64,000 nucleotides of DNA. Source: an uncultured Christensenella sp. GTDB taxonomy: Bacteria; Bacillota; Clostridia; Christensenellales; Pumilibacteraceae. The stretch covers positions 88,211 to 152,210 of the forward strand of contig CAJUGC010000005.1 of NCBI GenBank assembly GCA_910585955.1, given 5' to 3'. This document shows positions 7,614 through 15,100 of this stretch, piece by piece. The translations under genes were made by a program, and so were the position numbers. The notes beneath the pieces are model-generated. The model saw only the letters and a list, made by a program, of their open reading frames with translations, ran no database searches and was not told the origin of the DNA. The first letter of the stretch is position 1. Every line of letters starts with the position of its first letter.

Positions 7614-9416
7614 ATGGGTAAGATTATCGGTATCGACTTAGGTACTACGAACTCTTGCGTTGCCGTTCTCGAAGGCGGCGAGCCTGTCGTAATTCCCAAC
7701 TCCGAGGGCGCTCGTACGACGCCTTCCGTAGTCGGTTTTGCGAAAGACGGAGAAAGACTCGTCGGTCAGGTTGCAAAGCGTCAGGCGGTTGCAAATCCCG
7801 ACAAGACTATTATTTCCATCAAGCGCGATATGGGTACGAACCGCAAAGTTCATATCGACACGAAGGATTATTCGCCGCAGGAAATTTCCGCGATGATTCT
7901 TTCCAAGCTTAAGTCGGATGCGGAAGCCTATCTCGGCGAGACCATAAGTCAAGCGGTCATAACCGTTCCCGCATACTTTACGGACTCTCAGCGTCAGGCG
8001 ACGAAAGACGCCGGAAGAATAGCCGGTCTCGAAGTTCTGCGCATAATAAACGAGCCTACGGCGGCGGCTCTCGCATACGGTCTCGACAAGGGACAGAATG
8101 CAAACCAAAAGATATTCATTTACGACCTCGGCGGCGGTACGTTCGATATTTCCATTCTCGAGATCGGCGACGGCGTGTTTGAAGTTATAGCGACAGCGGG
8201 CGATAACCGTCTCGGCGGCGACGACTTCGACCAGAAGATCATGGATTATCTTGTCGACGAGTTCAAAAAGGACAACGGCATAGACCTTTCCAAAGACAAG
8301 ATGGCTATGCAAAGACTTAAAGAAGCGGCTGAAAAGGCTAAGATAGAACTTTCCGGCGTGCAAAAGACGACTATAAGTCTTCCGTTCATAACGGCTGGCG
8401 CCGCAGGTCCTCTTCACCTCGAGTACGAGCTTACTAAGGCGAAGTTTGACGCGCTTACTCAAGTGCTCGTAGACAAGACGGTCAAGCTTACGCAACAGGC
8501 TATGTCCGACGCGGGCTTCAGCGCAAGCGACATCGACAAAGTCATACTTGTCGGCGGATCGACGCGTATTCCCGCAGTCGTGGACGCTGTCAGAAAGCTC
8601 TCGGGTAAAGAGCCGTTCAAGGGTATCAACCCCGACGAATGTGTCGCGATCGGCGCGGCTATTCAGGGCGGCGTGCTTGCGGGCGAAGTTAAGGACGTGC
8701 TCCTTCTCGACGTAACTCCGCTTTCTCTCGGTATCGAGACGGTCGGCGGCATATTCACGAAACTTATTCCGCGCAACACGACTATCCCTACAAAGAAGTC
8801 TCAGGTATTCTCGACGGCGACCGACGGTCAGCCTTCCGTCGACATCCACGTCCTTCAGGGCGAGCGCGAAATTGCCGCTCATAATAAGACGCTTGCACGC
8901 TTCGAACTCGGCGGAATACCTCCCGCGCCGAGAGGCGTTCCTCAGATAGAAGTCTCGTTCGATATCGACGCGAACGGCATAGTTCATGTGTCGGCTAAGG
9001 ACAAGGGAACGGGCAAGGAACAGCGCGTAACGATAACCGCTTCCACAAACCTTACCGAAGCTCAGATACAGCAGGCTATAAAGGATGCGGAAACCTATTC
9101 CGACGAAGACAACAAGCGCAAGGAAGTGGTGGAGACGAAGAATCAGGCGGATATGCTTGTGTTCTCCATAGAGAAATTCCTTAAAGAGAACGGCAATGCC
9201 GTAAGTCCGTCAGAAAAAGACGAACTCGAAAAGGAAATGCGCAATGTCAAGGAGGTCATAAAGACCGACGATGTAGAAGCTATCCGTGACGCAGTAGAGA
9301 CTCTTCAGAAACTCTCCAACGGTATCTTCACGAAGCTTTACGAGAACGGTTCCGCTCAGCCTCCCGAAGAGGATGTTGTGGTGGACAATGCGGAGGTTGT
9401 CGACGACAACAACTGA
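7614..9416 (+). CDS. dnaK: Molecular chaperone DnaK (Hsp70)
   Basis: An ATP-driven chaperone that works with DnaJ and GrpE. The 600 residues begin with the phosphate-loop IGIDLGTTNSCVAVLEGG and contain the second nucleotide motif DLGGGTFDIS, the adenosine-binding VGGSTRIP, the linker DVLLLDVTPLSLGIET, the beta-sandwich substrate domain and a helical lid. The C-terminus is acidic (EEDVVVDNAEVVDDNN), somewhat shorter than in many species. A strong ribosome site (GGAGG) precedes it. It is separated from dnaJ by a 730-base repeat-rich interval, which is unusual since the two are normally adjacent. Confidence 0.98.
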   Translation: MGKIIGIDLGTTNSCVAVLEGGEPVVIPNSEGARTTPSVVGFAKDGERLVGQVAKRQAVANPDKTIISIKRDMGTNRKVHIDTKDYSPQEISAMILSKLKSDAEAYLGETISQAVITVPAYFTDSQRQATKDAGRIAGLEVLRIINEPTAAALAYGLDKGQNANQKIFIYDLGGGTFDISILEIGDGVFEVIATAGDNRLGGDDFDQKIMDYLVDEFKKDNGIDLSKDKMAMQRLKEAAEKAKIELSGVQKTTISLPFITAGAAGPLHLEYELTKAKFDALTQVLVDKTVKLTQQAMSDAGFSASDIDKVILVGGSTRIPAVVDAVRKLSGKEPFKGINPDECVAIGAAIQGGVLAGEVKDVLLLDVTPLSLGIETVGGIFTKLIPRNTTIPTKKSQVFSTATDGQPSVDIHVLQGEREIAAHNKTLARFELGGIPPAPRGVPQIEVSFDIDANGIVHVSAKDKGTGKEQRVTITASTNLTEAQIQQAIKDAETYSDEDNKRKEVVETKNQADMLVFSIEKFLKENGNAVSPSEKDELEKEMRNVKEVIKTDDVEAIRDAVETLQKLSNGIFTKLYENGSAQPPEEDVVVDNAEVVDDNN

Positions 9417-9449
9417 CAAAGTCGTATTCATCGCGTAATAGTTCGTCAT

Positions 9450-9506
9450 CAAATTTTTCCCTTGGGTCATGTACGAAAAGTACACTCCCCGTCGTGAAAA
9501 AATTTG
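9450..9506. repeat. GTAC-core hairpin, copy 1
   Basis: The outer stem CAAATTTTT pairs perfectly with AAAAATTTG (9 bp). Inside lie GGG/CCC and the apical stem TGTAC, loop GAAAA, GTACA (9470-9484), followed by CTCCCC. It shares the apical TGTAC-loop-GTACACTCCC motif with copies at 9570 and, more loosely, 30648. Confidence 0.75.
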
Positions 9507-9569
9507 TTTCCTGCTCTTACGCGCGACTACGCCTTTGCACGAAGCGCACTTGCGTCGCAATACGGCGTT

Positions 9570-9630
9570 AGGCTTACGGTTTTTCTCGGTCATGTACGTT
9601 TTAGTACACTCCCTCGCAAAACCCGCGCCT
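9570..9630. repeat. GTAC-core hairpin, copy 2
   Basis: The outer AGGC pairs with GCCT, then GGTTTT with AAAACC, GG with CC, and the apical TGTAC, loop GTTTTA, GTACA (9593-9608), followed by CTCCCTCG. The loop and stems differ from copy 1, but the core TCATGTAC...GTACACTCCC is the same. Confidence 0.7.
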
Positions 9631-9720
9631 GTCTTGTCTTGCTCGCAATTCCACTTTCGAATAGAGCTGCGGTCTACGCCGTTGTATTAAGCTCACTTTG
9701 TATCGAAGCTACTCAATATA

Positions 9721-9759
9721 TTGTCATTTCGAGCGGAGCGAAGCGCAGTCGAGAAATCT
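9721..9759. repeat. Dispersed repeat of the GTCATTTCGAGCGGAGCG type
   Basis: The sequence runs TTGTCATTTCGAGCGGAGCG then AAGCGCAGTCGAGAAATCT. ATTTC...GAGAAAT forms the outer ends of an imperfect hairpin around GCG-rich sequence. I recall very similar elements scattered between genes of many bacterial genomes, but no function is known to me. A single copy is in this window. Confidence 0.6.
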
Positions 9760-9815
9760 ATTCCTATAAAAAATGCTCCCATCAGCAAGGGCGCGAACGC
9801 GGCGGCGTAAGCCGC

Positions 9816-9840
9816 AACAACAGTCCTGTGGACTGTTGTT
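9816..9840. repeat. Perfect 11-bp hairpin with TGT loop
   Basis: AACAACAGTCC, TGT, GGACTGTTGTT. It is flanked by GCGGC/GCCGC just upstream and AGAAGC-TGT-GCTTCT just downstream (about 9856-9870), so several short hairpins are strung together. There is no T tract, so it is not a standard terminator. Confidence 0.75.
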
Positions 9841-9901
9841 AGCGCAGAGCGGTTAGAAGCTGTGCTTCTGCAGGAGGTTGTTTGCGAAAAGCTCGCCACC
9901 C

Positions 9902-9955
9902 AAAGGCTACCCTTAGCAAGGGGAGCTGTCGCCGATAGGCGACTGAGGGGATTGT
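9902..9955 (+). repeat. AAGGGGAGCTGTCGCC dispersed repeat, copy 1
   Basis: Two hairpins in tandem: CTACCCTT-AGC-AAGGGGAG and GTCGCC-GATA-GGCGAC, ending in TGAGGGGATTGTT. Near-identical copies lie at 31797 and 53909. All three are in the same orientation and 3' of a GTAC-core hairpin. Confidence 0.8.
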
Positions 9956-9978
9956 TCTCCTATAAAAAGCCTTCCCTT

Positions 9979-10040
9979 GAGAGAAAATCCGGCACGGCGC
10001 AAAGCGAAGCGACTGCCGTGACGGATGAGTGGATTTTTCG
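9979..10040. repeat. Imperfect hairpin with CACGGC/GCCGTG stem
   Basis: GAAAATCC and GGATTTTTC form the outer arms and CACGGC/GCCGTG the inner arms around GCAAAGCGAAGCG. It is the 3' module of the dnaK-dnaJ repeat mosaic. Confidence 0.6.
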
Positions 10041-10148
10041 GAGATATTCGCTTGGCGGACCTAAAATACTGTAATCTTGTGCAATAACGTGTTAACAATC
10101 AAAGATGTGTGTTCTTGCGGGGACGACTCGCGGGAAGGAGACTGATAA

Positions 10149-11228
10149 ATGGCAAAATCATTTTACGATGTGCTCGGCGTGTCCAAGACGGCGACGGAAG
10201 ACGAGATAAAATCGGCTTACCGTAAACTTGCGCGCAAGTATCATCCCGACTTAAATCCGGGCGATCAGAACGCCGCTAATATGTTCAAGGAGATAAACGA
10301 AGCGTACGAGACACTCGGCGACCCTCAGAAAAGGGCGGCTTACGATCGTCCGTCCGCATCGTCGTCCTCTTCGTTCGGCGGCGGAGGCGGCGGCTCATCG
10401 TTCTTCGACGAATTCGTCAATATGTTCAACGGAGAACGCGGCGAATCCCGTTCTTCCGGCGGGGGCGACATATCGCTTAACGTAACTCTTACTTTTGAGG
10501 AAGCGGCTTTCGGTGTGGCGAAGGAAATACCCGTAAACAGATTCGAGCCGTGTGCGGCTTGTCGCGGTACGGGAGCGAAGGGCGGCACTCAATTTGTCAA
10601 GTGTAACAACTGCGGCGGAACGGGTAAGGTGCGTTTTGCGCAGGAAACGCCGTTCGGCAGAGTTGTCAGCATGAAAGCATGTAGCGTCTGTAACGGCTCG
10701 GGGCGCATAATTAAAGAACCTTGTCCCGTTTGCGGCGGCAGAGCGCTCGTAAGAAAAAACAGTAATCTTCGCATTACATTCCCTGCCGGCATAGAGCCAA
10801 ACCAAATTATGACTGTTCCCGGTGAGGGAGAGCGCAGCCGAAGCGGTAGCAAAGCCGGAAATCTCGTGCTTATGATAAACGTCATGCCGCATAAGAGCTT
10901 TAAGCGCAAGGGGCTTGATCTTCTTATAGATGTACCTGTAACGTTTACGCAGGCTCTTCTCGGCGATAAGGTACTTGTGCCGACGCTTCGCGGAACAAAG
11001 ATCGCCTTTCCTCTTCCCGAAGGCACTCAAAGCGGAACGACGTTTAAGTTGAAAGGACAAGGCATAGAAAATCAGAAAAAAGGTCTTGTCGGAGATTTGC
11101 TGGTGACTGTCGATATCGAGCTGCCTAAGGCTCTCACGAAAGAGCAGAAGAGTAAAGTCAAAGAACTTCACGAACTGTTAAAGCCCGATCAGTATGATAA
11201 GTCTAAAGAGTATATGAACAAAAAGTAA
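10149..11228 (+). CDS. dnaJ: Co-chaperone DnaJ (type I Hsp40)
   Basis: DnaJ delivers substrates to DnaK and stimulates its ATPase. The J domain is at residues 4-68 with the HPD triad in KYHPDLNPGD, followed by a Ser/Gly-rich linker instead of a typical Gly/Phe region. Four zinc motifs are present: CAACRGTG, CNNCGGTG, CSVCNGSG and CPVCGGRA; the last lacks the final Gly of CxxCxGxG. The C-terminal beta domains (PGEGERSRSG, DLLVTVDI) follow. 359 residues is a little short of the usual 375-380. GGAAGGAG lies before the ATG. It is separated from dnaK by repeats and followed by a terminator. Confidence 0.96.
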   Translation: MAKSFYDVLGVSKTATEDEIKSAYRKLARKYHPDLNPGDQNAANMFKEINEAYETLGDPQKRAAYDRPSASSSSSFGGGGGGSSFFDEFVNMFNGERGESRSSGGGDISLNVTLTFEEAAFGVAKEIPVNRFEPCAACRGTGAKGGTQFVKCNNCGGTGKVRFAQETPFGRVVSMKACSVCNGSGRIIKEPCPVCGGRALVRKNSNLRITFPAGIEPNQIMTVPGEGERSRSGSKAGNLVLMINVMPHKSFKRKGLDLLIDVPVTFTQALLGDKVLVPTLRGTKIAFPLPEGTQSGTTFKLKGQGIENQKKGLVGDLLVTVDIELPKALTKEQKSKVKELHELLKPDQYDKSKEYMNKK

Positions 11229-11233
11229 AAATC

Positions 11234-11266
11234 TCGGGCGCCGAAAAAAGCGCCCGAATTTTATTT
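11234..11266 (+). terminator. Intrinsic terminator after dnaJ
   Basis: A perfect 8-bp stem, TCGGGCGC and GCGCCCGA, with loop CGAAAAAA is followed by ATTTTATTT. Confidence 0.85.
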
Positions 11267-11328
11267 ACGTCGTTTGGTGCATGCGTGTAGTCAAACTTGC
11301 ATTGGATAAAGCGTGAGGAAAGCAATAT

Positions 11329-12249
11329 ATGGAATGGATACAAATAACTGTTACAACGACGTCTGATTGCGCGGACATAGTGGCTATGCTTCTCATGGAT
11401 ATGGGGTCTGACGGCACAAGCGTAAAGGATAGGCGCGACGTCGAAGAGGTGATATCGAGCAAGCGAAATTGGGATTACGCCGACGAGTCGCTATTGAATA
11501 TGCGCGGAGACTGCGCTTTCGTGAGCGGATTTTTTTCGGAGGATTTCGACTTTGCTTTATTATTCGACGAACTTGAGGCGCTTAAGGATAGGGTGGGCGA
11601 AAGTGCGGGATCGCTTGAAATATCCAAGACGTTGGTTCGCGACGCGGATTGGGAAAACGAGTGGCGCAAATATTACGAGCCTATAGAGTTGGGGGATATC
11701 GCGATTGTTCCGAAATGGCTTTCTTACGACGGAAAATGCGGCGTACGCGTCTATATGGAGCCGGGCATGGCATTCGGCACCGGTAAGCATGAGACGACTT
11801 CCATGTGTATAGAGCTTTTGCAACGCGTCGACGTCGGAGGTAAACGAGTGCTCGATATGGGGTGCGGAAGCGGTATATTGGGTATAACGGTGCTTAAATT
11901 GGGCGCAAAATCCTGCATTATGTCAGACATAGAACAAGCGGCGGCCGAGGCAGCGAGCGAAAATGCCGTATATAACGGAGTTTCCGAACGTGCCGAGGTT
12001 TTTTGCGGAGATCTCACGGAGAAGGTCTGCGGCTGTTTCGACGTCGTTTTGGCTAACCTTACTGCCGATATTCTTTTGCGGCTGAAAGATTTGCTTGTTC
12101 CGCTTGTGAAAAGCGGCGGGCATATAATCATAAGCGGGCTTATCCATGCGCGCGCCGACGAAGTGCTGGACAATTTTTCCGAGTGTTTCGAGCTTATCGA
12201 AAGAGAGAGAAAGGGAGAGTGGCAGGCGATGCTGCTGAAAGCAAAATGA
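11329..12249 (+). CDS. prmA: Ribosomal protein L11 methyltransferase PrmA
   Basis: PrmA trimethylates ribosomal protein L11 with S-adenosylmethionine. At 306 residues it has the L11-recognition N-terminal domain (WIQITVTTTSDCADIVAMLL) and a class I methyltransferase fold with AFGTGKHETT, VLDMGCGSGILGI and ANLTADIL. The start ATG at 11329 follows GAGGAAAG. A prmA-rsmE-mtaB order after dnaJ is normal in Firmicutes. rsmE overlaps its stop by 4 bases. Confidence 0.94.
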   Translation: MEWIQITVTTTSDCADIVAMLLMDMGSDGTSVKDRRDVEEVISSKRNWDYADESLLNMRGDCAFVSGFFSEDFDFALLFDELEALKDRVGESAGSLEISKTLVRDADWENEWRKYYEPIELGDIAIVPKWLSYDGKCGVRVYMEPGMAFGTGKHETTSMCIELLQRVDVGGKRVLDMGCGSGILGITVLKLGAKSCIMSDIEQAAAEAASENAVYNGVSERAEVFCGDLTEKVCGCFDVVLANLTADILLRLKDLLVPLVKSGGHIIISGLIHARADEVLDNFSECFELIERERKGEWQAMLLKAK

Positions 12250-12992
12250 GAATTTTCACATCGGCTATAAAAGGGAATGTTTATGTTCTCGACGGCGACA
12301 GTCATAGGCACGTTGCTTATGCTCTTCGTTCCCGCGTCGGAGATAAAATAACGCTATGTCCGCAGGACGGTTTCGACTATATCGGCGTCATCGAAAAAAT
12401 AACCGCGGACAGGACGACGGTGAGAATAGCGGAAAAGACGCGTTCGCTCGGCGAGCCCGACATAAAACTTACCGTCTGTTTCGGAATACCGCATAAGAGC
12501 GAAAAAATCGACCTCATAGCGCAAAAAATGACCGAGCTCGGCGTCGCTTATATGCAGCCGTTCACCTCGAAATTCGTACAGGCAAGCGCAAAATCGGTGA
12601 GAGTCGACCGCCTCGCCCGTATCTGCGAGGAGGCGGCGAAGCAGTGCGGAAGGGGTGTGATTCCCGCAGTGATGCCGCCCGTCGCTTTTGACGAGGTGTG
12701 CGCGGAAATTAAAAATCATGACCTTGCGATCTTCGCCTATGAAGAAGAAAAGGTTGTTTCTCTTAAGACGGTGTTGCGTGAGTGTGCAGAAAAATCGTCG
12801 ATAAGATCGGTCGTCGCGGTAGTCGGGGCGGAAGGAGGTTTTGCGCCCGAAGAGGCGGCAAAAGCGGCGGATTGCGGCGCTCGGTGCGTCAGTCTAGGCA
12901 GCCGAATACTTCGCGCAGAGACGGCAAATATGGCGCTTGCCGCGGCGATAATGTACGAATTCGACGAGTGGTCGGCAAAAAAGAGGAGTTAA
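12246..12992 (+). CDS. rsmE: 16S rRNA (uracil-1498-N3)-methyltransferase RsmE
   Basis: RsmE methylates U1498 of 16S rRNA using a SPOUT knot fold. The 248-residue product begins MRIFTSA, has an N-terminal PUA-like domain (HVAYALRSRVGD), and the C-terminal knot motifs VAVVGAEGGFAPEE and SLGSRILRAETA. I start it at the ATG overlapping the prmA stop (ATGA) because this gives the normal family N-terminus; an earlier frame-open region only adds residues out of character with the family. Confidence 0.93.
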   Translation: MRIFTSAIKGNVYVLDGDSHRHVAYALRSRVGDKITLCPQDGFDYIGVIEKITADRTTVRIAEKTRSLGEPDIKLTVCFGIPHKSEKIDLIAQKMTELGVAYMQPFTSKFVQASAKSVRVDRLARICEEAAKQCGRGVIPAVMPPVAFDEVCAEIKNHDLAIFAYEEEKVVSLKTVLRECAEKSSIRSVVAVVGAEGGFAPEEAAKAADCGARCVSLGSRILRAETANMALAAAIMYEFDEWSAKKRS

Positions 12993-12998
12993 AAGTTT

Positions 12999-14255
12999 AT
13001 GAAGTTTGTGGTTTTTACGCTTGGCTGTAAAGTCAACAAATACGAGAGCGACGCTATGTTGCGCAAGCTGTCGGACAACGGTTTCGAAGTATCGGATAAG
13101 CTTGAGCCTGCGGACGCTTACATAATAAATACTTGTACGGTAACTGCGGAGGCGGATAAAAAATCGCGTCAGGCAATTTCGCGCGTGCTGAAACTCAACC
13201 CGAATGCTCGCGTATACATAATGGGGTGCAGCAGTCAGCGCGACATAATGCAATATGCCGAAAAACCGAACGTCTCGCTTATTACGGGTACGGCTTCGAA
13301 GTCTGCCATGCTTGAAAACATAATGGCGGGGATTTCGCCGCTCAACTATCCTCCCTCGCTTATTGCGCCTCTGCCGACCGAGTACGAGGACGAGCCTTTT
13401 CCGTTTCCGTCGAGAACGCGCTCGCTTCTAAAAGTGCAGGACGGTTGCGACAACTTTTGTTCGTATTGCATAATCCCTTATGTCAGGGGCAGAAGCAGAT
13501 CGAGGTCGCTCTCGTCGATTTCGGAGGAAGCGAATAAATTGTCTCTCGAAACCGAAGAGATAGTTTTGACGGGAATAAATCTGTCGGCTTACGGAAAAGA
13601 TATCGGATCGTCTCTCGAAAAGCTTGTGCGCGCTCTCGGCGGGGTGAGTGTGAGAAAGCGTCTCGGTTCGCTCGAGTGCGAGATAATAGACGACGGACTT
13701 CTTACGGCAATGCGCGATTGCGGCTTTTGCGACCACTTCCATTTGTCGCTTCAAAGCGGTAGCGATGCCGTGCTCAAGGCTATGAATAGGCATTATGTCA
13801 CGCGTAACTATCTCGAGAAAGTCGAGCTGATACGCAAATACTTTCCTAATGCAGGTATTACGACAGACATAATATGCGGTTTTCCGACAGAAACGGAAGA
13901 AAATCACAGAGAGTCGCTTGCTTTTGTCGAAAAGGTCGGCTTTTCGGACGTTCATGTATTCCCTTACAGCAAGCGCGACGGAACGCCGGCCGCTCGTCTT
14001 ACTCAAGTGAAGAACGCCGTGAAGCAACGACGTGCGGGTGAAATGAGCGCTGTCGCCGCAAAGAGCAAAGCCGAGTTTCTCGGCTCGCAAAAAGGTAAAG
14101 TCTATCCGGTGTATCTCGAAGAAAAAGAGGACGAATTTTGTGTCGGTTATACGCCGAATTACATAAAGGTGTATACCGATTGTAAAAGCGTGAAGAAAAT
14201 AACAAATCTCCGCTTGGGAGAAATATATCAGGAAGGAGTAAAAGGAAATGAGTGA
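12999..14255 (+). CDS. mtaB: tRNA t6A37 methylthiotransferase MtaB
   Basis: MtaB converts t6A37 to ms2t6A37 in tRNAs reading ANN codons. The 418 residues hold the UPF0004 domain with three Cys (TLGCKVN, INTCTVT, GCSSQ), the radical SAM motif CDNFCSYC and a C-terminal TRAM-like region. The TLGCKVN start and t6A-specific spacing favour MtaB over MiaB. GAGGAG precedes the ATG; it lies 6 bases after rsmE and overlaps the HIT gene by 8 bases. Confidence 0.92.
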   Translation: MKFVVFTLGCKVNKYESDAMLRKLSDNGFEVSDKLEPADAYIINTCTVTAEADKKSRQAISRVLKLNPNARVYIMGCSSQRDIMQYAEKPNVSLITGTASKSAMLENIMAGISPLNYPPSLIAPLPTEYEDEPFPFPSRTRSLLKVQDGCDNFCSYCIIPYVRGRSRSRSLSSISEEANKLSLETEEIVLTGINLSAYGKDIGSSLEKLVRALGGVSVRKRLGSLECEIIDDGLLTAMRDCGFCDHFHLSLQSGSDAVLKAMNRHYVTRNYLEKVELIRKYFPNAGITTDIICGFPTETEENHRESLAFVEKVGFSDVHVFPYSKRDGTPAARLTQVKNAVKQRRAGEMSAVAAKSKAEFLGSQKGKVYPVYLEEKEDEFCVGYTPNYIKVYTDCKSVKKITNLRLGEIYQEGVKGNE

Positions 14256-14601
14256 CTGCATATTCTGTAAAATAAGAGACGGTGCGATTCCGTCCGAAAA
14301 GGTCTACGAGGACGACAAGATGTTCATAATAAAGGACATCGATCCCAAAGCGAAAAGGCACTATCTTATGATCCCCAAAAGGCACTTTAAGCTGTTGTCG
14401 GAAATGACGCCTGCGGACGCCGAAGATTTGTCGTACAGCTTGAAAAAGCTTCCCGAGCTTTCCTCGCTTTTGGGACTCGAAGGCGGTTATCGTCTCGTGA
14501 TAAACCAGGGCGACGACGCTGGTCAAACGGTGTTTCATCTCCATGTCCATGTCATGTGCGGACAGCCGCTTGATTTTCCGGATCTTCGTAAAGGCAAATA
14601 A
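14248..14601 (+). CDS. HIT family nucleotide-binding protein (HinT-like)
   Basis: A 117-residue histidine-triad protein beginning SDCIFCKI with the triad HLHVHVMCG near the C-terminus. HinT proteins hydrolyse nucleoside phosphoramidates such as adenylated lysine, and their cell role is unclear. Position between mtaB and rpsU is the conserved Firmicutes order. The coding sequence overlaps the end of mtaB. Confidence 0.93.
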   Translation: MSDCIFCKIRDGAIPSEKVYEDDKMFIIKDIDPKAKRHYLMIPKRHFKLLSEMTPADAEDLSYSLKKLPELSSLLGLEGGYRLVINQGDDAGQTVFHLHVHVMCGQPLDFPDLRKGK

Positions 14602-14625
14602 ATATCGCAAAAGGTATGAAATCGC

Positions 14626-14654
14626 TTGACTAAAGAAGATCGTTCCTGTATAAT
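14626..14654 (+). promoter_or_regulatory. Strong sigma-A promoter for rpsU
   Basis: TTGACT, a 17-base spacer and a perfect TATAAT. Predicted transcription start is near 14661, giving a leader of about 40 bases with a small GTTC-TGCG-GAAC hairpin before the GGTGGTG ribosome site. Confidence 0.88.
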
Positions 14655-14699
14655 AATGCTCGTTACTAAAGGTTCTGCGGAACAAAGGTGGTGTAAAGA

Positions 14700-14879
14700 A
14701 TGTCCGGCATCAGGGTAGGCGAAAACGAATCCTTGGACAGTGCGCTCAAGCGTTTCAAGCGCAAGTGCCAAAAAGATAATATTATGGGCGATATGCGTCG
14801 TAAGGAGCATTACGAGAAGCCTTCGGTACGCAGAAAGAAGAAGTCCGAAGCGGCTCGCAAGCGCGGCTCCAAAAACTGA
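14700..14879 (+). CDS. rpsU: 30S ribosomal protein S21
   Basis: A 59-residue basic protein beginning SGIRVGENESLDSALKRFKR, with KEHYEKPS and the Lys/Arg-rich tail RRKKKSEAARKRGSKN, all typical of bS21. S21 helps the 30S subunit pair with mRNA leaders. GGTGG lies 8 bases before the ATG. It has its own strong promoter and a terminator, and lies downstream of the HIT gene as in many Firmicutes. Confidence 0.95.
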   Translation: MSGIRVGENESLDSALKRFKRKCQKDNIMGDMRRKEHYEKPSVRRKKKSEAARKRGSKN

Positions 14880-14894
14880 AAACAATCTTAAAGC

Positions 14895-14930
14895 AAAAGC
14901 AGGCGGTTTTGAATCGTCTGCTTTTGTCAA
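14895..14930 (+). terminator. Hairpin terminator after rpsU
   Basis: AAAAGCAGGCG and CGTCTGCTTTT pair (one G-U) around a 9-base loop; the T run is formed by the stem end. It is weaker than the others because GTC interrupts the T tract. Confidence 0.65.
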
Positions 14931-14983
14931 AAAAAGCAATCGGGTAAAATTGTGACAAAAAACATATTTTTTGCGCTGTTTCT

Positions 14984-15013
14984 GAAGTTTGTGACGTTTT
15001 ACTCAAAGTTTGC
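14984..15013 (+). promoter_or_regulatory. Candidate LytTR-type direct-repeat operator
   Basis: Two 9-mers, GAAGTTTGT and AAAGTTTGC, start 21 bases apart (12-base spacer). This fits the AgrA/LytTR site pattern, [TA][AC][CA]GTTN[AG][TG] twice with about a 12-base gap, at 8 of 9 positions each. The longer 12-base match is AAGTTTGTGACG and AAGTTTGCGACA. They end about 20 bases upstream of the -35 of the LytTR regulator gene, so autoregulation is likely. Confidence 0.6.
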
Positions 15014-15034
15014 GACATATTTTTTAAAAAGGTC

Positions 15035-15063
15035 TTGAAAGTCTTTTAGCTTTAATGTACAAT
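15035..15063 (+). promoter_or_regulatory. Promoter of the LytTR two-component operon
   Basis: TTGAAA, a 17-base spacer and TACAAT. The leader to the ATG at 15101 is about 30 bases and contains a GGAGG ribosome site. Confidence 0.75.
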
Positions 15064-15100
15064 ATATATATGTATTTTTTACTACGGAGGGCGGGGATAT

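Larger units (their letters stand above)
9417..10148. repeat. Repeat mosaic separating dnaK from dnaJ
   Basis: These 732 bases hold no convincing gene. They are a chain of inverted and dispersed repeats: two GTAC-core hairpins (9450-9506 and 9570-9630), a GTCATTTCGAGCGGAGCG-type repeat (9721-9759), a perfect 11-bp hairpin (9816-9840), an AAGGGGAGCTGTCGCC repeat (9902-9955) and a CACGGC/GCCGTG hairpin (9979-10040). Related modules recur: AAAnGCTCCC-type starts appear at about 9770, 9902 and 9966, and TCCTATAAAAA occurs twice. Short open frames here are in repeat sequence and look spurious. No good promoter for dnaJ was found in the interval. Confidence 0.85.

Noticed and set aside
7638..8987. 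A 449-codon open frame on the minus strand inside dnaK
   Set aside because: It is the antisense of dnaK, produced by codon bias; no start signal or domain.
9721..9759. The GTCATTTCGAGCGGAGCG repeat as an att site or insertion sequence end
   Set aside because: No transposase or integrase gene and no target duplication nearby; such repeats are commonly dispersed.
9469..10098. Several open frames of 60-110 codons in the dnaK-dnaJ gap
   Set aside because: They lie in inverted and dispersed repeats, have no ribosome sites or recognisable domains, and overlap on both strands.
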